DNA of 64,000 bases from Chrysoperla carnea (Eukaryota; Arthropoda; Insecta; Neuroptera; Chrysopidae): NCBI RefSeq assembly GCF_905475395.1, contig NC_058337.1, positions 139,693,172 to 139,757,171 on the forward strand. The letters are read 5' to 3'. Position 1 is the stretch's first letter. Each line of letters begins with the position of its first letter. Of the stretch, positions 25,378-36,126 are shown piece by piece. A program made the translations under genes and the position numbers. Below the pieces are notes generated by a model. It was given only the letters and a program-made list of their open reading frames with translations, was not told the DNA's origin and made no database searches.

Positions 25378-25887
25378 ATGGAGAAAAATACCATCATAAT
25401 TGTGCTTATAATAATAAGCCTAGTAATAAACCTAGGCATCATCAAGGAGTTTTATTATAAAGAGTGAGTAAAACTTGAACATTATAAATATTTTTTTATA
25501 TAATTTCGATTTTTATTTACAGTATCATATCTAAAAATTGCATTATACTGAATAATTGCACTATGTTGAATTCAGAGTAAGTTTTTCATTTTTTTAAAAA
25601 TCACTTTTAATTACATCATATCAAGATACTTTGTATACATTTTTTTACAGTGAAATAAACAATACTAAAATATGCGAGAATGTAACGTGAGTTAAAAAAA
25701 ATAATAAATAAAAAAAAAATACCTTAAAAACTTATAATTTTTTTAATCCAATAGCAATATGATTCATGAAGAATTTGAGGGTCTATTGAGCCTGGGAGAA
25801 GAAATTTTGAGAAGTATGGATTTCCTTCCATACTCCATTGTAGACAGAATTGAAAATAGAAGCAGTGCATATTATGATATACATTAA
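25378..25887 (+). CDS. Four-exon small membrane or secreted protein
   Basis: Predicted exons are 25,378-25,463, 25,523-25,576, 25,651-25,686 and 25,755-25,887, totalling 102 codons plus stop. All three introns interrupt codons after the second base, so the two 54 nt and 36 nt middle exons are interchangeable modules. The donors are GTGAGT, GTAAGT and GTGAGT. The acceptors are TTTACAG, TTTACAG and a weaker AATAG. The N-terminus is a strong hydrophobic segment (MEKNTIIIVLIIISLVINL), either signal peptide or anchor. It is followed by spaced cysteines and N-glycosylation sequons (NNCT, NNT, NVT), then an acidic helix with EEFEGLLSLGEEIL. I do not recognise the family. The precise splice structure argues for a real gene. 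A further donor-like CAG|GTAAAA follows the stop. Confidence 0.65.
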
Positions 25888-26430
25888 AAATAGATGTAGG
25901 AAAAGAATTTCACAAAAAGAATCAAACAGGTAAAAATTTACATTTACAACATTATAAAAAAAAAAAATTTCCAGCTGCTAAATATTTTTTTACAGTGTAA
26001 TCAACAAAGTAAATGCTGCAAGTATTCTCCTCTCCTCCCGCACCTATTTTTTGCATAATATTTTTCTTTTTTATATATCATTTATTTATATAATATTTTT
26101 CAATTTTTTTTAAATATTATATTTTTCAACATTTGGAACTTTTTAAATAAAAAAATTAAAAATAATCTCAAGGATTTTTATTTAAACCAATTTTTTAGTT
26201 TTTCAGATTACATATATTTAAAATAATAGTACAAAATAGTACAAAATAGTTAATATTTAGTGTAATAATTCAATGTTAAATAAGGGGAGATAGTTTGTAA
26301 ATTTTTTTCCAACACAATGGGATTATTAATTAATAACTCCAACAAAAAACTTTTTCATCATTGTATTTTTCTTTTGGGATATAACTGACCAAATAAACCA
26401 GAACTCAAACTTAAGTAAAGTTTTTTAAAT
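25888..26430. other. Spacer, no gene seen
   Basis: Low-complexity AT-rich sequence following the four-exon gene. I see nothing coding. Confidence 0.5.
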
Positions 26431-26436
26431 TTTTAC

Positions 26437-26712
26437 CATTTTGTGATGTTTTTCATCAATTTTATAACATTTACGTCAATTTTTTTACTTTTTGTGAATT
26501 TTGTATGTTTTTCATAAATTTTATATGTTTTTAATAAAAATATCATCTAAATAAGGATTTTGTTTTACTTAATAACAACCTCTTTTTAATTTTTTCAGAT
26601 TATATTTATTTTAAGTAATAGTACAAAATTGTTAATAATCAATATAATAATTTAAGGTAAGAGGAAAAATTTGTAAATTTTTTTCTATAACATCAGGATA
26701 TTCCATTAACAT
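26437..26712. repeat. Duplicated segment (copy 1)
   Basis: About 275 bp closely repeated at 28,768-29,058, with shared blocks such as AAATAAGGATTTTGTTTTACT and TAATAACAACCTCTTTTTAA. In both copies it covers the 3' end and downstream region of a minus-strand gene. Confidence 0.85.
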
Positions 26713-27016
26713 TTCCAAATTTGCAATGCTTACAATCCCACATAACAGCTACATCTATTTTATTAAATAAATTTTGACAGAGAATTTTCTCTGCCTCTTC
26801 ATCCACATGTACTGAATTAATCCCCTCATATGAGAGGATTGTCTCTATCCTCCTCTTTATTTCTCCTATTCTCATTTCATTTGACCATCCTCCGAAAAAC
26901 TTCAATTTCCAATATCCACTAATATACAACCTCTCCTTTTCTTCTCCATTTTTAATAATTGTTACTTCACTAACTTTTATATTTATAATATTGAATTTCA
27001 ATTGTACACAGGACAT
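26693..27016 (-). CDS. Exonuclease-like accessory protein, short form
   Basis: 107 residues. Weak but collinear similarity to the 157-residue protein at 24,491-24,964: a TIIKNGEEKERLYISGYWKL block, FFGGW, the long helix IKRRIETIL and a C-terminal ILCQNLFNKID. The closer relative is at 52,118-52,507 (for example GYWKLKFFGGWSNE against KYWRLKWFGGWVNE). It lacks the N-terminal DxxGF strand of the long form. Function unknown. The stop lies within a segment duplicated downstream of another gene (28,768-29,058). Confidence 0.7.
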   Translation of the reverse strand: MSCVQLKFNIINIKVSEVTIIKNGEEKERLYISGYWKLKFFGGWSNEMRIGEIKRRIETILSYEGINSVHVDEEAEKILCQNLFNKIDVAVMWDCKHCKFGNVNGIS

Positions 27017-27417
27017 TTTTGTAGTTATTTTATTTTCTTAAAAATAAGATAAAAAAATTTTAACTTGTGCTAAAGATGGAGCAAATTATTCAAGCTTATA
27101 TACTGCCTTATTTGGGAATGAATACTCCATTTTTTTTTCAAAAAATTTTTTATGCTAAAAGTTTAATTACCTATAAAAACATCTACACATTTTCAATTAA
27201 ATACGATATCCGGGATTGTTATGTAAGGAAAAAATTCCATTCCATAAAAGTAAATGTCAAAAAAAGAATAATTTAATGGAGATAACTATACACAAAAATA
27301 ATCACATGCAAATCAATACATTTTAAAGAAAATTGTGCTTGACCTGTTAATAGTTATTTTACTAATAGCAACTTTGCATACTCATCTCATGAGAAAAAAA
27401 GAAATTTTCAAGGTTGT

Positions 27418-27905
27418 TATACCATGCATATACATATATGAAATATACATGCTATACTAAGTTTAATCCCAAGTTTGTAACACTTAAAAATATTGACACT
27501 ACAATAAAAATTTTGCTATAGGTGATCATAAAATTACCTAATTAGTTAATTATTTTGGTTAACACAATCACTCAAAAACAAAAAAAGAGATATCAAGACG
27601 AAATTTTCATACAGTGCTTAGGACTGAAAAAGTGAGATCGAGTTCGTAAATGAGCAATTGGCTCATGGATCTTTAGGATCCATCTTCTAACCCTTAGTGA
27701 TAGAACAAAAGTGTAAATAAAAAAAAAATGTGTTTTTTTTTTTTTTTTTTTTGTTTTTAAATAAACAACTTTTGTTTGAAGCATTTTGTTGCAAATATCA
27801 CTGTTTACCTGTGAGGAGGTAAATTAGACGCAAATCATACAGTAGGTGTCAGATGTTAATCAATTAACTTAGTAAATAGTTTGTAATCACTTGTTTAGTT
27901 TCAAA
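27418..27905 (+). repeat. R1 interspersed repeat, diverged forward copy
   Basis: Begins ATACCATGCATATACATATATG and ends near AATCACTTGTTTAG. It has an extended T-run at about 27,730 and a missing GTCCGTC stretch. An insertion within element A, between the accessory genes and the two-exon gene. Confidence 0.8.
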
Positions 27906-28103
27906 AATATTTATTAAATTTCATTCTGCATATAAACTACCTCATTAAACAAATATGTTTAAAAATTTGTTAGATATTATAACTAAAAAGCAGGTATATA
28001 TTTTATCCATATGAGAGACGGTTATTGAAAATGATATAAATAAGTAGTATAAAATTTCAATCTTATTAGTTGTCAATTGTTTTTGAAAAGGCCCAGTTTT
28101 CAA

Positions 28104-28684
28104 ATGGAAAATATAACTCAGGTATGCTTTTATATAATTTTTTAATTGTTTTTTCTTTTCTGATATTTTTTGTTTGTTCTGTTATTTTTTAATAGTTAGT
28201 CCCAGACTGGGAATGTGAAACAACCAATGATGCATTAATTCAAACTGCTATAGAGCTAGAGCAGGAATCCCACAGACTGGGAATTCTTGTTGCACCAAAA
28301 AATATTCCCAAACCTGCTGATGATTTTCCTATAATAGACATGGAAAATTATCTTCCATTAGATTTAGATCTAGAATTTAATCCTTCTTCACTAAGCAATA
28401 TATATCTTGCGGAGTTGGAACCATTTATAAATTCCACCAACCAAAATTCATCAATATTTGAACCTTCCATCGATCAATTCAGGGAATATTCAAATCCATC
28501 AACATATGATTCTCCTTTTAACGAATCTAAAGCACTCATATATCAACCATCGAGGTTTTCACATCGTAAAATATATAAAAAAAAAAAAACCTGTCTGCAA
28601 CCCCAACCCAATAAACAAGCTACTGACAAGAAGATAAAATATTGCCAAACAAAAATCAACACTGTTATAGATTTAACTAAATAA
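28104..28684 (+). CDS. Two-exon acidic then basic protein, family unknown
   Basis: Exon 1 (28,104-28,121) encodes six residues, MENITQ. The intron is 28,122-28,195 (GTATGC...TTTTTTAATAG). Exon 2 (28,196-28,684) continues in frame for 162 residues to a stop, 168 in total. The N-terminal two thirds are acidic and polar (PLDLDLEF, LAELEPFI). The C-terminus is basic (RKIYKKKKTC, DKKIKYCQTK), which would suit a nuclear or nucleic-acid-binding role, but I recognise no domain. A TATA-like TATAAAA (28,048-28,054) precedes the start by about 50 nt. Starting only at the in-frame Met at 28,340 would give 114 residues; the spliced model is preferred because frame and splice signals agree. Confidence 0.6.
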
Positions 28685-28767
28685 AAAATGATTTTGAAAA
28701 GAAGCGCCGAAGATGCGGGTATAATTTGAAAAAATTTTCTCATCAATTTTTGTTATCTTTTACAACA

Positions 28768-29058
28768 TTTTGTGATGTTTTCATCAATTTTATAACATTT
28801 TTATCAATTTTATAACATTTACGTCAATTTTTTTACTTTTTGTTAATTTTTGTATGTTTTTCATAAATTTTATATGTTTTTAATAAAAATATCATCTAAA
28901 TAAGGATTTTGTTTTACTTAATAACAACCTCTTTTTAATTTTTTCAGATTATATTTATTTTAAATAATAGTACAAAATTGTTAATAATCAATATAATAAT
29001 TTAAGGTAAGAGGAGAAATTTGTAAATTTTTTTCTATAATGTCAGGATATTCCATTAA
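28768..29058. repeat. Duplicated segment (copy 2)
   Basis: Second copy of the segment at 26,437-26,712. It includes a short internal duplication of CATCAATTTTATAACATTT (about 28,782-28,815). It overlaps the 3' end of the minus-strand gene that follows. Confidence 0.85.
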
Positions 29059-29627
29059 CAATTCCAATAAAAATTTCTTCAATAGTAGATTTTTTTCTTG
29101 TTCAATCACTGATGAAATATTTGGACGCCAATTCCCAAATTGTGCTTGTGAGTTTTCCTCTGCCAGGAATTTGTTAGTCACCATTTGCATATAACCAGGA
29201 ATATTTAATGATTCCAATATTGAAAATTGAATGTCAATAATTTTTTCTACCTTAAACATTTTTTTAACTGTTTCATCGCCCAGAAAGATAGTAGAATTAC
29301 TCGATGAAAACTTAATTATTTTCTTGTTATAACAATCATGGGAGAAATAGTAACATCACCAATTACAATATCCACCAGAAAGTTATTTATATTATTTATA
29401 TAATCCAAAATAATTTGTTGATTATTTAAGAGTTGTATCCATTGCGATTTAGTAAAATTTATAAATTGACCACGATGTGTTTTAATTTGCATTATATTTG
29501 ATAAATCAAAAGGTGAAATTCCAATAATAATAAATTTTGTTTCACATTTATTCAACTGAATTAAAGATTTTAATAATACATCTTTTTTCATATTTAGATA
29601 ATATTGATCAACCTGCTTCTGAGCCAT
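28981..29627 (-). pseudogene. Frameshifted gene, possible PC4-like N-terminus
   Basis: Two abutting minus-strand reading frames (29,627 to about 29,316, then about 29,320 to 28,981) are open through each other's starts, so one gene of about 215 codons with a single frameshift near 29,318 (an AAGAAAATAA context) is the simplest reading. The first part has IKTHRGQFINFTKSQWIQLL, which resembles the GR-x-hxLT-x-x-QW strand-helix of PC4-type single-strand DNA-binding coactivators. That resemblance is weak. The second part (DIQFSILESLNIPGY onward) is helical and unrecognised. If the shift is not a sequencing error, the gene is dead. Confidence 0.5.
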
Positions 29628-29917
29628 TGTTAACGTTTACAGTTTCGCGATGGTTACTAATTAATAATTTTTGAATTAAAAAGATGTAAATATATAGTGA
29701 ACCTGAAATCACTCCCACCATCTATTGAAATAATTTATTAATATGCAAAGGGATCTAGCTAAGCAACTACTTAGAGATTTATTTACTCAACTAGACCCAT
29801 TACATAGATAGAAATTAAAGCATTTTAATTATTTGTGTTAAAAATATGGAAAATATTTCTTGTTTAAAAATGTAATAATAAAAAAAATATTTTATTTATA
29901 GCGACATTTCATTTTTG

Positions 29918-30849
29918 TTATAATAAATCCTTTTGAGGTATCCATTGAGAATCCTTGAACCCCAACCATTTTACAAGCACCATATTTTTCCTCCTTTTTA
30001 AAATTTTTTTTCAACTAAATATATATCTGGATAATTTGTTTTCCATAATTCATATTGGTAGAATGATCCAAATATTGGATTTCCTTTCAAGTCTTCCAAT
30101 AGATATGTATATGGATGTGATGATTGTACTTTTGTAATCTTGAAAACTTCCATTGTCCAATTTGGCGTGTATTTCTTTTCAAATATATGTTTGTATTTGG
30201 ATATGCGTACAAAATCACCAACAGAAAAATTTTTTTTTTCATTTTTTTGCTTGGATGGTTGATTATTATAAGCAGTTTTTAATAATTCCTCCTCATGGGT
30301 TTTAGTAACTTCACTTGGTTTCATAGCTATTGTCCGATGTGTTTTATTGTTATAAACCGCAACCATTTTTTGAAGAATATCAACCCACTTGTATGATCCA
30401 TTAAGTGAAAATTGTTTATATAACATATTTTTCAATGTTCTATTGAAACGTTCTATAATTGCACATTTTTTTGTAGAATAACTTATTTTATGTAGATAAA
30501 TATTAATTTTATACTCTTTCATTAACTTCAGAAAATGTGAATTGAAGAATTCTTTCCCTTGATCAACATGCAGATTCTTAGGTGGTGTAGTTCTTTCCAA
30601 TATTTTTTCAAATGCATTTGTTACTTCTTTCCCAGTTTTTGTTTTCAGAGGTTCACAATAAGCAAATTTAGAAAAACAATTGATTACAGTAAGTATATAT
30701 TTATAGCCATTATTTTCTTTGGAATAATTTGTCATTTCTACTAAATCAACTTCAAATAAATCATCTATTCCAAATAGTTTATATTTTCGTCTAGGAAAGT
30801 TTACTCTGGTAGGTTTAGGAATTTCATTTACAATTTCTGATTTTTCCAT
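29918..30849 (-). CDS. Polinton-type retroviral-like integrase
   Basis: The main frame (29,998-30,849, 283 residues) is a DDE integrase (rve fold) that would insert element DNA into the host genome. Catalytic residues by position are D35 (EVDLVEM), D96 (LHVDQGKEF) and E133 (IIERFNRT), a D-x36-E spacing. The motif TLKNMLYKQF and HRTIAMKPSEV follow, as in Polinton integrases. An SH3-like C-terminal region (about 208-270, VGDFVRISKYKHIF) comes next. A chromodomain-like tail (VKWLGF...WIPQKDLL, 29,918 to about 29,990) lies in a shifted frame just after an A-run/T-run, so the end is frameshifted. I see no N-terminal zinc-binding module. TATAAATA (30,873-30,880) and initiator TCAGT (30,855-30,859) precede the ATG. 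Confidence 0.9.
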
Positions 30850-30854
30850 TATAC

Positions 30855-30880
30855 ACTGATTAAATGCAATGTTATTTATA
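30855..30880 (-). promoter_or_regulatory. Core promoter of integrase gene
   Basis: On the minus strand, TATAAATA at 30,880-30,873 and the insect-type initiator TCAGT at 30,859-30,855. The ATG (30,849) is only a few bases downstream of the predicted start, implying a very short leader. Confidence 0.5.
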
Positions 30881-31660
30881 ATTTTTTACAATAAATTAAC
30901 AATTAATATTAAAAATATTGCATATGAAGCATATGTATTCACGTTGACATTCATTCTGATAATAATTTAACCGTTAACGATTTGTTTTATAAATAGAGAA
31001 AAATTAAGCTATAATACCACGCCCTCTCAATTCTGATAAAATGCTTATTATCTCATTTTCTTAGCCTGAATTTCCAGCGAGCTTTTTCGAATTTAAAAGC
31101 TTAAGACGTTGTATTAATTTATTTGGATCAGTGTGTCTCACCCTCATGAAACAATTTTGATATTTTCGACTACGATTCCCATCAATTTGAGCATTATTTT
31201 TAAATTTTTTACGATGTGCATTTATTAATTCTAATATATTTTTATACATTTTCAAATCGTTTTCTTCAAAGTTTTGCGGTGTTTTCTTAAATAACAATTC
31301 ACACAATCCATTAGTGAGTTGAAACATTTTCTTTCCATCAAGATAGTTGTGATCATCATGAAAACCAGCATTTGTATTACCAATTTTCCACTCACCATTT
31401 TCATTCTGTCTAATACCATAAATGTTTGTTTTATCTTTTATTTATTTATTTATTTATTTATTTACGGAACAAATCCATTTACACAAAATAATACAAAAAT
31501 TTATGTGCAAGTAGTAAGAAATAAATAACAGAAATAGAAAAATGTAAAAACTATCAAAATTTAACAATTAAAATAAATATGATAATAGCAATAACAATAA
31601 CAAAAACAATAATTATGAACAATGTAATAATATAAATATAAATTAATAAGAGTAACAAAT

Positions 31661-34490
31661 TTAACTAATATGAGTGCGAAGTATATTTTTGAATTTTATA
31701 ATGCTTGTGCTAGAATTGAACAGATCTAAACTAATGCCTATGTCATTACATCTCAACATCATTCGGGTCATAGGGGAAGAAAGCATGTAATTGGATTTCT
31801 GAGGTGGGATGTAAAATAGTTTTGGGGTTCTAAGTGTAATAGAAGGGACTTGAAGTTGTAAAAGGGAAAGGAGTTCAGGGGAATCGATGAGGTTGTGGAG
31901 TAATTTGAATATAAAAATAATATCAAAGTATTCCCTTCTAGATTGGAGGGTAGGGATGTTGTACATATTTCTAAGGACAGTATAGGAGTTATCGTCGGGT
32001 ATTAGATTAGATTTGAAGGCAAGTTTTTTTAGGAATTTGTTTTGAACGGACTGAAGGAGTGTATTGTTATTAAGGTAAGTAGGATTCCACACCGGGGAAG
32101 CGTATTCAAGAATTGGTTGAATTAATGATTTATATAAAACAACAAAGCTAAGAGGGTTTTTAAAGTTGTACGAATTTCGTATTATGAAGCCTAACATTTT
32201 CATGGCGTGATTTCTTACTGTAAGTATATGACTATTAAACGTAAGCTTGCTATCAAATATTACACCCAAGTTTTTGATACAACTTACCCTAACGAGAGGA
32301 GATTTGGCAAGATAGTAGGAGAACTGGATTGGCTGATGAAGACGAGAGAAGGAAATAATAGAACATTTGGAAATATTTAAATGAAGATAATTTGAGGAAC
32401 ACCAAGCAATAAGATTGTTTAATGTCGATTGAAGCTTGTTGCAATCGGAAATAGAAGAGATTCTAGAGTATATTTTAAGATCGTCAGCGAAGAGTAAAAA
32501 ATTGGAATCTGGAAAAATATACGAAATGTCATTTATAAACATAAGGAATAGAAGAGGGCCTAAATGGGATCCCTGGGGGACACCGGAAGAAGCATGAAAG
32601 GGGAGTGATGTAAAGGATTTTATTTTTACAATTTGCTGTCTATTTGTTAGATAACTGCGCAACCATTTACTAAACGGTTCCGAGATACCCAGGGCTATCA
32701 ATTTTGAAATAAGTAAAGAATTATTTACTTTATCGAAAGCTTTTGCATAGTCTAAATATATTGCATCTACTTGATGTCCAGAGTTGAAGCTGTCCAAAAT
32801 AAAATTTTGGAAAGTAAGAAGGTTGGTAATAGTTGACTTTTTAGGACAAAAACCATGTTGTTGAGGTATGATAGTGAATTGTAAATCACTACGCAGTTTC
32901 TCACATATTATAAAGTCTAACAGTTTTGGGAATACGGACTGGATGGAAATAGGTCGATAATTTGAAATTGAGGACTTTTCGCCAGTCTTAAAGATAGGAA
33001 CGACGTAATTATATTTCCAAGATGTAGGAAAGATTCCAGTTTTAAAAGACAGATTGAAAATATAGTGAAGAGCAGGAAAAAGAGAAGAAGTACAACTTTT
33101 CACCAAAATTAGAGAAATATTATCTGGACCAGAAGATTTTCGTTTATCTAATGTTGATATTGCAACCTCTATATCAATAAAAGAAATGTAGTAATTATTT
33201 ATGTGTATATTGGAATTATTGTCTGTAGATCTAGAGACTGACGATACTGCAGTGTTGGGTTCATAAACAGAAGCAAAGTATTTTGCAAAAAGATTGGAAA
33301 TTTCGTTTCCATTATGACCAGTATCATTATTGTAGTACATAATCGAAGGCAAAGTTGTATTTGAATTTACTGAATTTATGTAGTTCCAGAACTTTTTTAT
33401 GTTATTTTGAATTGAATTTTCTGTTTTTTCAAGATAGCTATTGTAGCAAAGTGCGGATAGCTTTTTGCATTCAGCTCTGAGATGTGAAAAATTGTTATAA
33501 TATTCAGTTTTGGTGCTTTGTTTGTAGAGAGTGTGATACATTTTCTTTTGCCGTATTTTTTTAATTAGTTCATATGAAAACCATTTGGGATACAAGGATG
33601 AATTTTTAGTGACAATTTTCGGCACATAGACATCAATAGCTAATGGAAGGATGCTATTTAAATAATTAACACAGTCATCTACATTTGATAAATTAAACAT
33701 AGTATTCCACGGATAATGAAGTAAATAATTATTCATTGATTCGTAGTCACCATTGGAAAAATTATATTCAATACTGTTGAATTCAAGATTATGATCAGGA
33801 GAAGACTGATAATACGCATAAATATTGAGAGTTGGATGATAATTATCTTCGTTAACAAGATTAACATTCGATTTTTTAACCACTACATTAGTATTAGTAA
33901 ATACCAGATCAAGCACCCTGCCTAAACAGTTTACTGTCTGATTCACCTGCACTAAGCCAAGAACGTTAATGAAGGAATCAAAAACTATACGTGTTGAAGA
34001 TGTTAGATGAGTTGGAACAGTATATTCTTCAGGATGTATTGGCCAATCGGGTAGATTAAAGTCACCATATACGATAACTTTGGTAAAAGGATTTTGATTA
34101 CAAATTTGTTCCACTTCATCACATAATTTTTGGTAGATGTCAGTTTTTTGATTAGGTGGGATGTAAACAGTACCAATAATGTATTTGGTAGCACCGATGA
34201 CAGTAGACACAAAAACATGTTCAATATTTTGAAGATTTGGACAATAAAAACGTGAAGAGCTAATATGGTTGTGAATTGCCATCAATACACCACCACCATG
34301 AGTTTTGATACTTGTTTGTACTGTTCACATCACATCTATAAACACAGTAATTATCAAAACCAAGTTCCGAGTCCAAAATATTAGATGATAACCAAGTTTC
34401 ATTTATAATTATTATATCACAACCAGTAACAGGAATTGCACTTCTGAGTTTATTTAACTTTGAATTAAGGCCCCTAACATTCTGACACAA
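31661..34490 (-). pseudogene. Non-LTR ORF2: endonuclease-reverse transcriptase
   Basis: Two overlapping frames. The first, 34,490-34,260, carries the start of an APE-type endonuclease (CQNVRGLNSKLNKLR, then INETWL). The second, from about 34,285 to 31,661, carries the rest of the endonuclease (VIVYGDFNLPDWP) and a reverse transcriptase. The latter has NYRPISI, QHGFCPKKST, YLDYAKAFDKV, GVPQGSHLGPLLF and the catalytic FADDL. The C-terminus includes SLIQPILEYASPVWNP. A one-base shift within a CCACCACCA run near 34,290-34,310 separates the two frames, so this copy may be dead unless the shift is an assembly error. The motifs fit the Jockey/CR1 group. Confidence 0.9.
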
Positions 34491-34997
34491 TAACGAAAAT
34501 AGAGGATTTGAACCGTAATTTACAAGTTTTTTTGTTGTTGATTTTGAACAATTTGTGGTAGACCATTGATGTGCCGAATTATGAGGTTAGCCTCACCTGA
34601 TGATATCCGCTTATTTAAATCTTCTTTTACTAATTTATAATGATTTTGTTGCATTTTGGTTCGGTCATTTCTGACGGATACCAATATTTTGTTTGCGTTA
34701 CTAGCAGAGCGAAAGTTATAAATTAATACGTTTGCATCTTCTTCGCTTTCACAGATAATTTTAATAGGCCTGCATTTGCCGGGAGTTGGGTGTTTACCTA
34801 GCCTGAAAGTTCTGAGCGGCTTATTAAATGTTGGTATGACACTTTTAACAATATCTCCAACCATTTTAATGTCGTGATCGAGCCTCTCTTGAGGATGGAC
34901 AGACGAGGATTCATCAACATCGTAGAGAATTAAATTCTTTTTGCGAGTTTCTCCTTCCTGAAATTCGGCGAATATTTGTTCCAAAAAATCGGGTTTG

Positions 34998-35002
34998 CCA
35001 CA
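34998..35002. repeat. 5 bp target duplication of BEL element, left copy
   Basis: CCACA directly before the 5' LTR. It is identical to 39,184-39,188 directly after the 3' LTR. Confidence 0.95.
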
Positions 35003-35578
35003 TGTTTAAAGTATCTACAACAGATACTATTTTATCGCTACTAATATCAAGAGTCATGGTGACGCAGTCGGTAGATCATCTGACTGACAACCAAAAGGTC
35101 CCCGGTTCAAATCTCACTGGATGCAAAATTGTAATATCTTCTTTTTTTTTCTTTCTTCTCACTTTATATGCTCATTTCAATCGACTCCAAATTCGGTGGT
35201 TTGTTGAATTGAGCATTCCTACCATCATGGCTGCCAGCCAATCAGCGAGACCTTCATCAATGGGTGTTGGTGATCAGTGAGCATCGACCGCCATCAGAAT
35301 CAATCTAGTTAACAACAGCGTTAAAGGTGCACGTGGCTATAATCAACTTGGATTATCCAAGCAATCATCGAATAAATCAATTATATTTTTGTGTTTATTA
35401 GTGTAGTTTATCGTTTTGTATTTGTTAATGTATATATTTTGAGTTTATTTCAACGGATTTAATAAAATTGTAGAATTATTTTAATTACCATTTTTTGTCA
35501 ATAAATTCGTAAACAAAAGTTTTGTGTATCACTCAAAACCACCTCGAAGCCTATCCTCAAATCGAACGCAATCAAACA
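35003..35578 (+). repeat. 5' LTR of BEL element
   Basis: 576 bp, starting TGTTTAAAG and ending CAATCAAACA. It differs from the 3' LTR (38,608-39,183) at only two positions that I can see, so the insertion is young. It is followed at once by TTGGTCCTTCGAGCCGG, which fits a primer-binding site region. It contains a Pol III-like A-box/B-box/T-run unit. Confidence 0.95.
35060..35150 (+). promoter_or_regulatory. Pol III-like A box, B box and T-run in the LTR
   Basis: TGACGCAGTCGG (35,060-35,071) fits the A-box consensus and GGTTCAAATCT (35,104-35,114) is close to the B-box. A run of nine T (35,142-35,150) follows as a possible terminator. The stretch looks tRNA-derived (CATCTGACTGACAACC...AAAGGTCCCCGGTTCAAATC), but its anticodon and acceptor stems do not pair. 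The same unit is in the 3' LTR (A-box at 38,665, B-box at 38,709). Confidence 0.55.
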
Positions 35579-36126
35579 TTGGTCCTTCGAGCCGGATAAA
35601 TAGGATTAGGGCGTTGGTTTCAATTCCGGAAAATAATAGAAACTTTTGTTTGTGAAAAACATTGAAGTGAAGTGATCACGTGGTGAAACTTGGACAAATT
35701 GTAGTTTGTTTCATTTCGTAACAAACAATTTGTTATCAGTGAACCCATTTATTAGTGAACTTTTGTGCTTAATAGGGACAAAATCAAAGTTTTTCTTGAA
35801 ATTATACAATTTTGAATTCGTGTGAAACTAGTTTATGTGTTCACGTGTGTGTACCGTCGCATCAAATTGAATTTCTAAATATTTATTTTCATATTTGACT
35901 TTTCAATTAATAATTAATCAGTTTTGTAGTTTGTTTCATTTCGTAAAAAACAATTTGTTATCTGTGAAACCATTTAATAGTGAACTTTTGTGCTTAATTC
36001 GGACAAAATCAAAGTTTTTTTTTTCTTGAAACTATACAATTTTAAAATCGTGTGAAAACTAGCTTATGTGTTCACGTGTGTGTACCGTCGCATCAAATTG
36101 ATTTTCTAAATATTTATTTTCATCAT

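Noticed and set aside
35002..35280. 92- and 111-residue ORFs starting MFKVSTTDTILSLL (also at 38,550)
   Set aside because: They lie in LTR sequence and are identical because the LTRs are identical. No known domain.
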